Of a stretch of DNA of 37,790 bases, positions 14,087 to 20,818 are shown piece by piece. Each line of letters begins with the position of its first letter. The first letter of the stretch is position 1. The DNA is from Nitrospirota bacterium (GTDB taxonomy: Bacteria > Nitrospirota > Thermodesulfovibrionia > Thermodesulfovibrionales > JdFR-88). The translations under genes were made by a program, and so were the position numbers. The stretch spans positions 1 to 37,790 of the forward strand of contig JAJYJB010000016.1 of assembly GCA_021789735.1 (NCBI GenBank), written 5' to 3'. The notes below the pieces were generated by a model that was not told the origin of the DNA, did not search any database, and saw nothing but the letters and a program-made list of their open reading frames with translations.

Positions 14087-14755
14087 ATGCTTAAGTTAAT
14101 GACCAAGCACGGCAAGTATTTTTATGTGCTCTTTGTGGTGATCATCATTTCCTTCATCTTCTGGGGCATTGGCGGGATGCGCAGCGGCAAGAACAACCAG
14201 GTGATTGCCACGGTGGACGGCACCAATATACCAATCACCCAGTTCTGGCGGGCATACCAGAGGGCGGAGGACAGCGTCAGGAACACATATGGGGATAAAT
14301 TCGACGACAAGATGAAGAAGGCCCTCAAGATGCAGGTCCTGGCGGGCCTGGTCGGGGATGAGATGCTTTACCATGCGGCCAGCTCCGAGGGCATCACCGT
14401 GACAAATGACGAGCTCCGGGCGGTCATAGAGTCCGAGCCCGCGTTCAGCCAGGGCGGGGCGTTCAGCAGGAGAGTTTATTTAAATGTGCTCAGGATGAAC
14501 CGCATCACGCCGCAGCAGTATGAGTCTTCCCTCAGGCATCAGCTCCTGGTGGACAAGATGCGCAGGATGATCGAAGACCCGGTTGAGCTGTCCCCTGCAG
14601 AGCTTGCCTCCATCCCTCCCAAGCTGAACGCCCAGGCGGTCACGGCGCTTAAGGGAACGCTCCTTAACATGAAGCGCCAGCGCGCCCTGTCTTCCTTCCT
14701 TGATGGGCTCAGGAGCAGGATGAAGGTCACTGAGAACACGGGCCTTATATCGTAG
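14087..14755 (+). CDS. SurA/PpiD N-terminal-domain protein, membrane anchored, no PPIase domain
   Basis: This 222-residue protein has a short basic head, one transmembrane anchor (YVLFVVIIISFIFWGIGG), then a SurA_N-type chaperone domain in the periplasm: IATVDGTNIPITQFWRAYQR, LAGLVGDEMLYHAASSEGITVTNDELRAVI, FSRRVYLNVLRMNRITPQQYE. The C-terminal NMKRQRALSSFLDGLRSRM matches the closing helix of such domains. The parvulin domain of PpiD (about 620 residues in E. coli) and SurA is absent, so this would be a chaperone without isomerase activity. The start has only weak ribosome-binding support; an ATG at 14099 is an alternative. It lies 11 nt after the Nudix gene. Confidence 0.85.
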   Translation: MLKLMTKHGKYFYVLFVVIIISFIFWGIGGMRSGKNNQVIATVDGTNIPITQFWRAYQRAEDSVRNTYGDKFDDKMKKALKMQVLAGLVGDEMLYHAASSEGITVTNDELRAVIESEPAFSQGGAFSRRVYLNVLRMNRITPQQYESSLRHQLLVDKMRRMIEDPVELSPAELASIPPKLNAQAVTALKGTLLNMKRQRALSSFLDGLRSRMKVTENTGLIS

Positions 14756-14784
14756 AATGGGCAGCGTTTTCGCCTGCCCATTCT
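14754..14784 (+). terminator. Hairpin at the end of the hfq-Nudix-SurA_N run
   Basis: AGAATGGGCAG and CTGCCCATTCT form a perfect 11-bp stem that starts within the TAG stop. There is no T-tract after it, so it may stabilise the 3' end or need Rho. Confidence 0.6.
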
Positions 14785-14840
14785 AACCGCCTTTACCGCA
14801 GGAGATGCCTGCCGAGGGCGCCTCTTCCCGCGCTGCCCGT

Positions 14841-14888
14841 TTTTTTGAAGCTCTTCAAAAAACCGCATTTGGCCCGCTGTGGCGGGCC
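14841..14888. repeat. Two tandem perfect palindromes in the intergenic region
   Basis: TTTTTTGAAG-CT-CTTCAAAAAA (14841-14862) is followed 8 nt later by GGCCCGC-TGTG-GCGGGCC (14871-14888). Neither is followed by a T-tract on the plus strand, but the first could work as a terminator in either direction. It lies between the SurA_N gene and the cbi promoter. Confidence 0.5.
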
Positions 14889-14961
14889 TGCGGAAAAGGC
14901 TTGACCACCGGTGTCCGGGCATTCTTTGACCGGGCAGAGGTGGCAGGTCGAAAAACCGGAA

Positions 14962-14990
14962 TTGACTTTCATGGCTGCTTCTGATTAAAT
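14962..14990 (+). promoter_or_regulatory. Promoter of the cobalamin-riboswitch operon
   Basis: TTGACT (14962-14967) and TTAAAT (14985-14990) are 17 nt apart, 5/6 and 4/6 matches. Transcription would start near 14997, right at the 5' edge of the riboswitch. Confidence 0.65.
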
Positions 14991-14995
14991 GTACT

Positions 14996-15162
14996 CAGGT
15001 TTACAGGTGCCCTAGGGGCATAAGAGGGAATCCCGTGGAAATCGGGAGCGGTCCCGCCGCTGTAACCGGGGACAAACCTTCAGTCAAAGCCACTGTGCCT
15101 TATAAAAGGCATGGGAAGGCGAAGGTGAGGACGAACCGGGAGCCAGAAGACCTGCCTGCAAA
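14996..15162 (+). promoter_or_regulatory. Cobalamin (B12) riboswitch aptamer
   Basis: All core landmarks of the adenosylcobalamin aptamer are present in order: ACAGGTGCCC, then GAGGGAATCCCGTG, GGAGCGGTCCCGCCGCTGTAA, AAGCCACTG, GGGAAGG, GAGGACGAACCGGGAGCC and the B12 box ending AGAAGACCTGCC at about 15158. It precedes cbiM and should shut the operon off when cobalamin is plentiful. The GAGAAG-GAA-CTTCTC hairpin just after it (15173-15187) may belong to the switching region. Confidence 0.97.
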
Positions 15163-15249
15163 CGGTTTCTGAAGAGAAGGAACTTCTCGCGGAAGAAGGA
15201 AGGATGGGGATGGTAAACCCGTCCGCAAGGGATGAAGCAAACTGGGTGC

Positions 15250-15292
15250 AATCCCGATGGCTGTCACCGGCCATCGGGATTTTTGTTTTTTT
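15250..15292 (+). terminator. Riboswitch expression-platform terminator
   Basis: AATCCCGATGGC (15250-15261) pairs exactly with GCCATCGGGATT (15270-15281) over an 8-nt loop, followed by TTTGTTTTTTT. It lies about 90 nt after the B12 box and 20 nt before the cbiM start. This fits control by premature transcription termination. Confidence 0.93.
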
Positions 15293-15312
15293 AACCAAAA
15301 AAGGAGGCATCT

Positions 15313-16011
15313 ATGCACATCGAAGACGGGATCCTGCCGCCCAAGGCCTGGGGGTTCTGGTACGCAGTTGCAATGCTGTTCATTATTCCGGGGGTCAGAG
15401 AGATCAAAAGGCGCGTGCGGGAGAACCTGTCTTACAAGCCGTTTCTTGCCATGGTCGGGGTTGCCGTCTTTGTGATCTCGGCCATGCATTTGCCGGTCCC
15501 GGTGACCGGTTCCTGCTCCCATCCCTGCGGCACGCCTCTTGCGGCCATAGTGATCGGCCCGTTCGCAACGGCTGTGATATCGGCCATAGTGCTTTTTTTC
15601 CAGGCCATTTTTCTTGGGCACGGAGGCATCACCACCATAGGGGCCAACGATTTCTCAATGGGCATAGTCGGCGGCATTTCCGGCTATCTTTGCTGGAAAT
15701 TCCTCAGGCGTCTCAATTCCCCCTTATGGCTGGCCGGCGGCGTGGCCGGTTTTGTTGGCGACGTGATGACGTATCTTACATCGGCCTTCGAGCTGGCCTG
15801 GAGCCTGCATGGCCATATTTCGCTTCTCAAACAATGGATGATCTTTTTCGCGGGGTATGGGCCGACGCAGTTGCCGCTGGCCGTTGCCGAGGCCGTTTTC
15901 ACAGCCGCCGTGTTGCAGGTGATGTACAACCGCAGGCCGGACCTGCTGCCGGGCGTGACGGGCAGGAAAAAGATATTCAGTGAGACCGGAAAGGCTGAGG
16001 CGAAAGGATAG
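15313..16011 (+). CDS. cbiM: Cobalt ECF transporter substrate-binding membrane subunit CbiM
   Basis: CbiM is the metal-binding S component of the CbiMNQO energy-coupling-factor transporter. The start MHIEDGILPPKAW carries the conserved N-terminal Met-His whose amino group and His ligand the metal. About seven membrane helices follow, with AMHLPVPVTGSCSHPCGTPL, GPFATAVISAIVLFFQAIFLGHGGITTIGAN and the NDFSMGIVGG segment typical of CbiM/NikM. The 232-residue length is normal. AAAGGAGG precedes the ATG. The riboswitch upstream points to cobalt rather than nickel. Confidence 0.96.
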   Translation: MHIEDGILPPKAWGFWYAVAMLFIIPGVREIKRRVRENLSYKPFLAMVGVAVFVISAMHLPVPVTGSCSHPCGTPLAAIVIGPFATAVISAIVLFFQAIFLGHGGITTIGANDFSMGIVGGISGYLCWKFLRRLNSPLWLAGGVAGFVGDVMTYLTSAFELAWSLHGHISLLKQWMIFFAGYGPTQLPLAVAEAVFTAAVLQVMYNRRPDLLPGVTGRKKIFSETGKAEAKG

Positions 16012-16017
16012 GGTGAT

Positions 16018-16344
16018 ATGAAGAAGAATAAGGACAGCAAGGCAGAAACTGTCGCCTGGTTTGATCCCTTTACGCGCTGGATGCTGATAGTCATGTTCGC
16101 ATTGCTTGCAATAATTTTTGTTGCGGCAAAATACATGAACTTGCATCACATGCTTGGCGGCGGCACGGACGATACGGTAAACGCCATGGCCTCCAGGGTG
16201 GCCGATGCGAAGGCCGCACACCCGTTCGTCAACTTGCCAGGCGACGCCCAGGTCGGCGCATTTTCCGTGGCCAACTTCTTTGCGGGCATGATCGTTGGGC
16301 ACAATTGGAAAAAGCTGTTTGAAAGGGAGAAAGAGGACCTCTAG
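16018..16344 (+). CDS. CbiN-like small membrane subunit
   Basis: This 108-residue protein has two membrane helices (about 17-38 and 81-95) joined by an extracytoplasmic loop of about 45 residues, the topology of CbiN. CbiN's loop inserts into CbiM and helps load cobalt. Sequence similarity to classical CbiN is low; the call rests on topology and on its place between cbiM and cbiQ. AGGGTGAT lies just before the ATG, 6 nt after the cbiM stop. Confidence 0.7.
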   Translation: MKKNKDSKAETVAWFDPFTRWMLIVMFALLAIIFVAAKYMNLHHMLGGGTDDTVNAMASRVADAKAAHPFVNLPGDAQVGAFSVANFFAGMIVGHNWKKLFEREKEDL

Positions 16345-16345
16345 C

Positions 16346-17140
16346 ATGCAGTATGTCGCATTTGACGGGCAGCCGGGCACGACGTATCTTAACCGCCTGG
16401 ACGGGCGTGTCAAGACAAGCGTCCTTTTAAGCGCCATAGTCATTGTCACTGTTCTGACCAGATGGCCCCTGGTGGCAGGCGTCCTGCTCGCCGCCCTGGC
16501 CCTCATGTACACGCTTCACCTGCCGCTTAAAAAAGTTTTATGGCGCATGTCCGTCCCCTTTGGCGTTGCCTGGCTGGTGCTCCTGAGCCTGATATTCACT
16601 ACCGGCCACACGGTCATTGGCGCAATTAAATTCTGGCATATTTCATTGCCCACCTACCGGGAGGGCATAACGCTTGGTTTCCTGATAATGCTCAGGATCC
16701 TTGCGGCGGTCTCCCTGGCCATGCTGCTTTCTTTCTCAACCCCGATGATCGAGATCCTGGCCACGCTCCGGCTTTTTAAAGTGCCGGGGATCATCCTTGA
16801 CCTGGCTGACATGATCTACCGGTACACGTTCTCACTGGGGGAAATAGCCGCGACCATGCGCAAGGCCCAGCGCGCCCGCGGGGGAGAAGGACAGCCATGG
16901 CACCGGCAGGCCAGAGACACTGGAATGATTGCAGGGAACCTGATGATAAAGGCTTTTGACCGCAGCGTCAGGATCTATAAAGCCATGCTGTCCAGGGGAT
17001 ATGATGAAGACGCCAAAACGCCGCCCCATTATACCGCTCCCGTACCGGCCAAGGATATCCGTGCCGGCGTCCTGGCAGGGTTGGCGCTGCTGTCGCTTCT
17101 CATTTGCAATTTTGCGATCGGCTGGAAAGCGCCGCTATAA
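16346..17140 (+). CDS. cbiQ: Cobalt ECF transporter transmembrane coupling subunit CbiQ
   Basis: CbiQ is the T component that couples the ATPases to CbiM. The 264-residue protein starts at MQYVAFDGQPG, one base after the CbiN-like stop. It has membrane helices around 30-75, 105-135 and the last 20 residues. Between them are the cytoplasmic coupling helices with the paired Ala-Arg-Gly type motifs KAQRARGGEG and AMLSRGYDED, which contact the ATPase. The coupling motifs are intact although no intact ATPase gene follows. Confidence 0.94.
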   Translation: MQYVAFDGQPGTTYLNRLDGRVKTSVLLSAIVIVTVLTRWPLVAGVLLAALALMYTLHLPLKKVLWRMSVPFGVAWLVLLSLIFTTGHTVIGAIKFWHISLPTYREGITLGFLIMLRILAAVSLAMLLSFSTPMIEILATLRLFKVPGIILDLADMIYRYTFSLGEIAATMRKAQRARGGEGQPWHRQARDTGMIAGNLMIKAFDRSVRIYKAMLSRGYDEDAKTPPHYTAPVPAKDIRAGVLAGLALLSLLICNFAIGWKAPL

Positions 17141-17143
17141 AGC

Positions 17144-17331
17144 ATGGATTTAATAAAACTGTCATCTGTAAGTTTTGTATGTCCGGATGGCGCGCAGGCC
17201 CTGACCGGCGCCTTGCGGAATTGCTGGAACGGGAAGGGCAATGCCGGTTCCCGCCGCTCCCGCTTGCCATAGGGCAGGCAAGGAAAGCCCTCCTTAAACA
17301 AATGGCGAAGCGGAAAGCCTGCACCGAATGA
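17144..17331 (+). pseudogene. cbiO: Probable collapsed cbiO (ATPase of the cobalt transporter)
   Basis: From the ATG at 17144, four bases after cbiQ, the frame reads MDLIKLSSVSFVCPDGAQAL, a convincing first strand of a CbiO ATPase (usual form: short head, VSF.YPDGT.AL). It then loses similarity and stops at a TAG within about 43 codons. The frame one base back reads LAELLEREG...RFPPLPLA...ARKALLKQ to a TGA at 17329-17331, which resembles the tail of CbiO/EcfA proteins. That stop overlaps the next start as ATGA, as a real gene end would. No Walker A, signature or Walker B motif remains. The simplest reading is an internal deletion of about 190 codons with a frame change. The tail match is inference. 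Confidence 0.6.
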
Positions 17332-17591
17332 ACTACAAATATTTCATCCACCGGGACTGCAGTTTTTTCCCTTGCCATGACCTTGAGGAATGGAGGTCCT
17401 GCCTTTTTTGCTGGTGCCCGCTTTATCTTCTGGACTGCGGCGGGAATTTCACTTTTAAAGGCGGTTTTAAAGGCGGCATAAAAGACTGCTCGGGCTGCAC
17501 TATCCCCCATACCGAGGAGGGATATGACTACGTCCTTCAAATTATAAAAAATAGCATGAGGCAGGAAATTACCGGGGACCCTTTCAATTGA
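17328..17591 (+). CDS. Cysteine-rich small-domain protein of the cobalt operon
   Basis: This 87-residue protein matches the Cys-rich small domain (PF04071 type): YKYFIHRDCSFFPCH, then CLFCWCPLYLLDCGGNF, KDCSGCTIPHTEEGYDYV. It has nine cysteines plus two His, enough for one or more metal sites. The domain is often found with cobalamin biosynthesis or cobalt genes, which agrees with its place here behind the B12 riboswitch. Its biochemical role is not established; metal delivery or storage is a guess. The ATG overlaps the stop of the cbiO remnant. Confidence 0.88.
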   Translation: MNYKYFIHRDCSFFPCHDLEEWRSCLFCWCPLYLLDCGGNFTFKGGFKGGIKDCSGCTIPHTEEGYDYVLQIIKNSMRQEITGDPFN

Positions 17592-17611
17592 CAGCGGGGA
17601 AAAGCACATAT

Positions 17612-18376
17612 ATGACGAAACATCATAAATATTTAATGGTCTTCTTTTTTATCGCGGGTTTCTGTTTGGTCTCCGCGCGGGCCTATGCCACCCATCCCCT
17701 TATAACGGATGACGCCTATACCCAGGGGGCAGGCAATAAAGAGGCGGAACTTGACATGGAGTATTCAATGAATGCCGATGGACAATTCGAGCAGCGGGTC
17801 TTTCAGCTCAAATCCATCATTTCTTATGGGACATCCCAAAATGCCGACATTGTCCTTACCTTGCCCTACTGGTTTCTTCGTGAGGACGGACAGGGAGCTG
17901 ATGGCATTTCCGATGCGAGCCTGGAATACAAGTGCCGGTTTTATGAAAAGGGCCATCTTCTGATGGCCTTGAAACCGGGCATTTCCTTCCCCACGGGGGA
18001 TGCCGCCCAAGGCCTTGGCGCGGGCAGGCCCAATTACTGGATCACGCTGATAAACACTTTGGAGGCAAAACCGGACCTGCTTTTCCATGCCAACGCGCAG
18101 TTCATTTACCAGCCAAACACTTCAGGGTATATAGAGAAGGCCTTTAGCCTTACCGTGGCCGCAGAATACCGGTTTGCTAAAAAAATGAGACTTGTGGGCA
18201 ACATTGGCACAGGCAACAACCCCGGCACGGTCAGCCTCACGCCCAAAAATTTCATTCTCGCGGGCCTGGTCTATTCCCCTGCCGGAAGCTTCGATATAGA
18301 TGGCGGGATAAAGGCCGGGTTCAGCCGGCCTGAGGACAATTATGGACTTCTTTTTGGGCTTACAAAGAGATTTTGA
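17612..18376 (+). CDS. Outer-membrane beta-barrel protein, MetA-like family, in the cobalt operon
   Basis: This exported protein of 254 residues has a signal peptide (KHHKYLMVFFFIAGFCLVSARAYA, cut before THPLITDDAY). The rest is amphipathic strands: ADIVLTLPYWFL, LMALKPGISFPTGDAAQGLGAG, LTVAAEYRFAKKMRLVGNIG, and a final strand ending in Phe (LLFGLTKRF), the usual outer-membrane sorting signal. It is related to the protein at 1431-2264. A TTG at 17588 overlapping the previous stop is an alternative start; 17612 gives a cleaner signal peptide. No terminator separates it from the cbi genes, so it may be the outer-membrane entry route for cobalt or another corrin-related solute. This is inference from position. 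Confidence 0.75.
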   Translation: MTKHHKYLMVFFFIAGFCLVSARAYATHPLITDDAYTQGAGNKEAELDMEYSMNADGQFEQRVFQLKSIISYGTSQNADIVLTLPYWFLREDGQGADGISDASLEYKCRFYEKGHLLMALKPGISFPTGDAAQGLGAGRPNYWITLINTLEAKPDLLFHANAQFIYQPNTSGYIEKAFSLTVAAEYRFAKKMRLVGNIGTGNNPGTVSLTPKNFILAGLVYSPAGSFDIDGGIKAGFSRPEDNYGLLFGLTKRF

Positions 18377-18390
18377 ATTTACGCTTTTTT

Positions 18391-19902
18391 TCAGACCTTT
18401 TCGAAATCTATGAACCCGGCCTCCACGTCCACATGGACCAGCCTCACCTGCACCCTGTGCCCGACATCCAGCCCCTGGTAACCAGAGACCACCTTTCCTT
18501 CCACCGGGGGATGAAGCAGGCGTGCCCATGTGCCCTTCGGGCCCGCCCCGGTTACTATCGCGTCGAACCTCTGGCCTATCCGGGACTCAAACAGCAGCGC
18601 CGCGGCCGATTTGCCCACGCGCCTTTCGACCTTTTTGGCCGCGTCCTCTTCCCTGGTGCAGTGCGCCGCCAGCTCTTCCAGGCCGGAGGACGGATACGGC
18701 ACCGGTGTTTTTGCCAGCGCAGCCTTCAGCAGGCGCTGGGTTATGAGGTCCGGGAACCGGCGGTTAGGGGCGGTCGAATGGCTGTAGCCCCTTACCGCAA
18801 GGCTGAAGTGCCCGTCCCACTGCCTCTCCCCAGGGATGTCCGCGGCGTATTCGCCCGGCCCCAGAAGCTTTATTATGCTAAGCGAAAGGTCGGGGAACCT
18901 TAGGGCGTCTTTGGCCTGGGCCTCCATCAGGAAACGCTCCAGCGCGACCGCATCCGGGGTTTTTGGCAGGGAATGGCCGTGTTCCGTTGCGAGCTCGACG
19001 ATCCTGTCCCATCGCTGCGGCCTCCGGACCACCCGCCTGAGCGACGGAAGCCCCCTCGCCGCCAGGAACCTGGAGGCCACACTGTTTGCCGCGATCATGA
19101 AATCCTCTATCAGGTCGTTGGCCCTGTTTTTTGCCCTTATGTCCAGGTCTATAATGACGTCCTGTTCGAAGCGCGGGCTGGCCTCGACGGTCTTCAGGCT
19201 GAGCGCCCCGTGCTCATGCCGCCGCCTCTTCATTTTCTGGGCGGTGCGGTCCTGGAGGCGCAGGTTCTCTTCGAGCCCGCTTACCGCCGCCGCCCGGGCA
19301 GGGACGGGCCCCGGGCCCTCAAGCCAGGCGGCCAGGCTGTTATAGGCAAGCTTTGCCCGGTTTCGCACAGCCGCCTCATAAATGTCGTAGTTTCGCACCG
19401 AGCCGTCGGCGCCCACGGTCATTTCCATTACCACCGCACGCCGGTCTTCATCCTGGTTCAGGGAGGTGAGGCCTTCAGACAGTTTTACGGGCAGCATGGG
19501 AAAGATCACCGCGGGCGTATAGACGGAGGTCGTGTTATGGGCGGCATGCCGGTCCAGAGGGGAGTCCATACTTACGAGGGCGTCAACGTCGGATATGGCG
19601 ACGAAAACCAGCACGTCGCCGCCGCCCAGGTCCCTGGCCGCTGTAAGCTGGTCCAGGTCCCGTGAGTCGTCGTTGTCGATGGAGGCCCACGGGAGCCCGC
19701 GCAGGTCCCGGAGGCCGGCCCGGTCCGCGCCCGCGGGCAGGCTGATCCCGTCCAGTTGGGCAAGGGCATCGGGGGAGAAGTCCGGCAAAAGGCCGCGCTC
19801 AAGCATCGCCCGCCGCGCTATGCCCCTCAGTATCGCCCTGTGGTCCCCTTTATGGAAATGGTTTATTTTTATCTGAGCGCTCCTCACCCGGATATTATGC
19901 AT
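18391..19902 (-). CDS. RNB-domain exoribonuclease (RNase II/R family), short form
   Basis: This family degrades RNA 3' to 5' by hydrolysis. The 503-residue protein contains the RNB catalytic core: ASIDNDDSRDLDQL holds the metal-binding aspartates, followed by VFVAISDVDALV, YTPAVIFPMLPVKLSEGLTSL and ILP-like downstream blocks, then RGYSHSTAPNRRFPDLITQRLL. A C-terminal S1-like region follows (FDAIVTGAGPKGTWARLLHPPVEGKVV). The two N-terminal cold-shock domains of RNase II/R are absent, leaving a short Arg-rich head (HRAILRGIARRAMLERGLLPDF). Such short RNB proteins are known in several deep lineages. It is convergent with the cobalt operon, 14 nt apart. Confidence 0.93.
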   Translation of the reverse strand: MHNIRVRSAQIKINHFHKGDHRAILRGIARRAMLERGLLPDFSPDALAQLDGISLPAGADRAGLRDLRGLPWASIDNDDSRDLDQLTAARDLGGGDVLVFVAISDVDALVSMDSPLDRHAAHNTTSVYTPAVIFPMLPVKLSEGLTSLNQDEDRRAVVMEMTVGADGSVRNYDIYEAAVRNRAKLAYNSLAAWLEGPGPVPARAAAVSGLEENLRLQDRTAQKMKRRRHEHGALSLKTVEASPRFEQDVIIDLDIRAKNRANDLIEDFMIAANSVASRFLAARGLPSLRRVVRRPQRWDRIVELATEHGHSLPKTPDAVALERFLMEAQAKDALRFPDLSLSIIKLLGPGEYAADIPGERQWDGHFSLAVRGYSHSTAPNRRFPDLITQRLLKAALAKTPVPYPSSGLEELAAHCTREEDAAKKVERRVGKSAAALLFESRIGQRFDAIVTGAGPKGTWARLLHPPVEGKVVSGYQGLDVGHRVQVRLVHVDVEAGFIDFEKV

Positions 19903-20107
19903 CTTTCAGAGGCGATCTGGAAAAAATTCCCGGTGGCAGGGACAAAGAAAATGCGATGGAAAAAACTGGCGCTGACTGGTCAAAAACGGCAGACCTGAAT
20001 GAAGGAAAAAGCGGAAGCAGGCATTTTTTCGAGAAAAAATAAAACCCTCAGAGTATTTTTTTAAAAAAAGCAGGGCCGGGGAGCAAAAAGAGGCGGGCCG
20101 TGAGGGA
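19903..20107. other. Intergenic gap with A/T palindromes
   Basis: ATTTTTTC-GA-GAAAAAAT (20023-20040) is a perfect 8-bp inverted repeat, and a TTTTTTTAAAAAAA lies at about 20060. They follow the end of the coiled-coil gene on the minus strand and may act as its terminator. No gene is seen. Confidence 0.45.
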
Positions 20108-20818
20108 TCAGCCGCCAAGCTGGTCCCGTATCTGCTGCTTCTCGTCAAGAAGCCTCTGCTTTTCCTCCTTGAGGCGGGGCAGGACGTTGGTCTCCATGTC
20201 CTTTATCTTTTCCTCCAGGTCCTGTTTATCAATGAAGTTGGCCTGGACCATCTGGTGCTCCTGCGGGCTCAGAAACTGCAGGTACTGCTGGTTTGCCACA
20301 AGCGGGCTTTCGCCAGCCGCGATGGCCCGCTGCCTGCCTATGTTGAAAAGGTTCTGTATGCGGAGCATCACTTCCTGGTACTGGTCTTTAAGCTTCTGGT
20401 ACTCCGCTTCCTTTTCCTTTATCTTTTGCAGCTGCCTGTCGATGCCGGCAAGCCTGTCCTTGAGGGCCTTTTTCTGCCCGGATGAGGGGCCAGGCTGCGA
20501 GACTTGAGGGGTGGTCTTCTCTGTAGAGGGCGGCGTATATGCGGGGGCCGCAAAAGCCCCGCCTTCCTCCTTGTATTTCTCTATTTTTGAGATGTCTTTC
20601 ACCGGGATGCCCACGGTACCGCCGCCCATCGGGAACTCGATGTTGCCGTCCGAGCGCTCGTAGGAGCCGATGCCGCTTATGACGGAGCCGTTCTTAAGGT
20701 ATATCCGGTATGCGGCATGGGCCGGCTTTGCAAACAGAAAAAAGGCCGCAGAAAAGAGAAAAAAGAAAGAGAGCAAAAACGCGGACTGTATGGACGGGTA
20801 ACGTTTCATCGGTGTCAT
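20108..20818 (-). CDS. Exported coiled-coil protein of unknown function
   Basis: This 236-residue protein has a signal peptide (AFLLSFFFLFSAAFFLFAKPAHA). A small beta-rich module follows (YRIYLKNGSVISGIGSYE through VGIPVKDISKIE), resembling an Sm-like or barrel strand pattern, then a Pro/Ser/Thr linker. From about 110 a long charged helix is probably coiled coil (LAGIDRQLQKIKEKEAEYQKL, then LEEKIKDMETNVLPRLKEEKQR). It probably sits in the periplasm. Its ATG overlaps the uvrC stop as ATGA, so the two are translationally coupled; an ATG at 20809 is an alternative start. No family is recognised. Confidence 0.8.
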   Translation of the reverse strand: MTPMKRYPSIQSAFLLSFFFLFSAAFFLFAKPAHAAYRIYLKNGSVISGIGSYERSDGNIEFPMGGGTVGIPVKDISKIEKYKEEGGAFAAPAYTPPSTEKTTPQVSQPGPSSGQKKALKDRLAGIDRQLQKIKEKEAEYQKLKDQYQEVMLRIQNLFNIGRQRAIAAGESPLVANQQYLQFLSPQEHQMVQANFIDKQDLEEKIKDMETNVLPRLKEEKQRLLDEKQQIRDQLGG

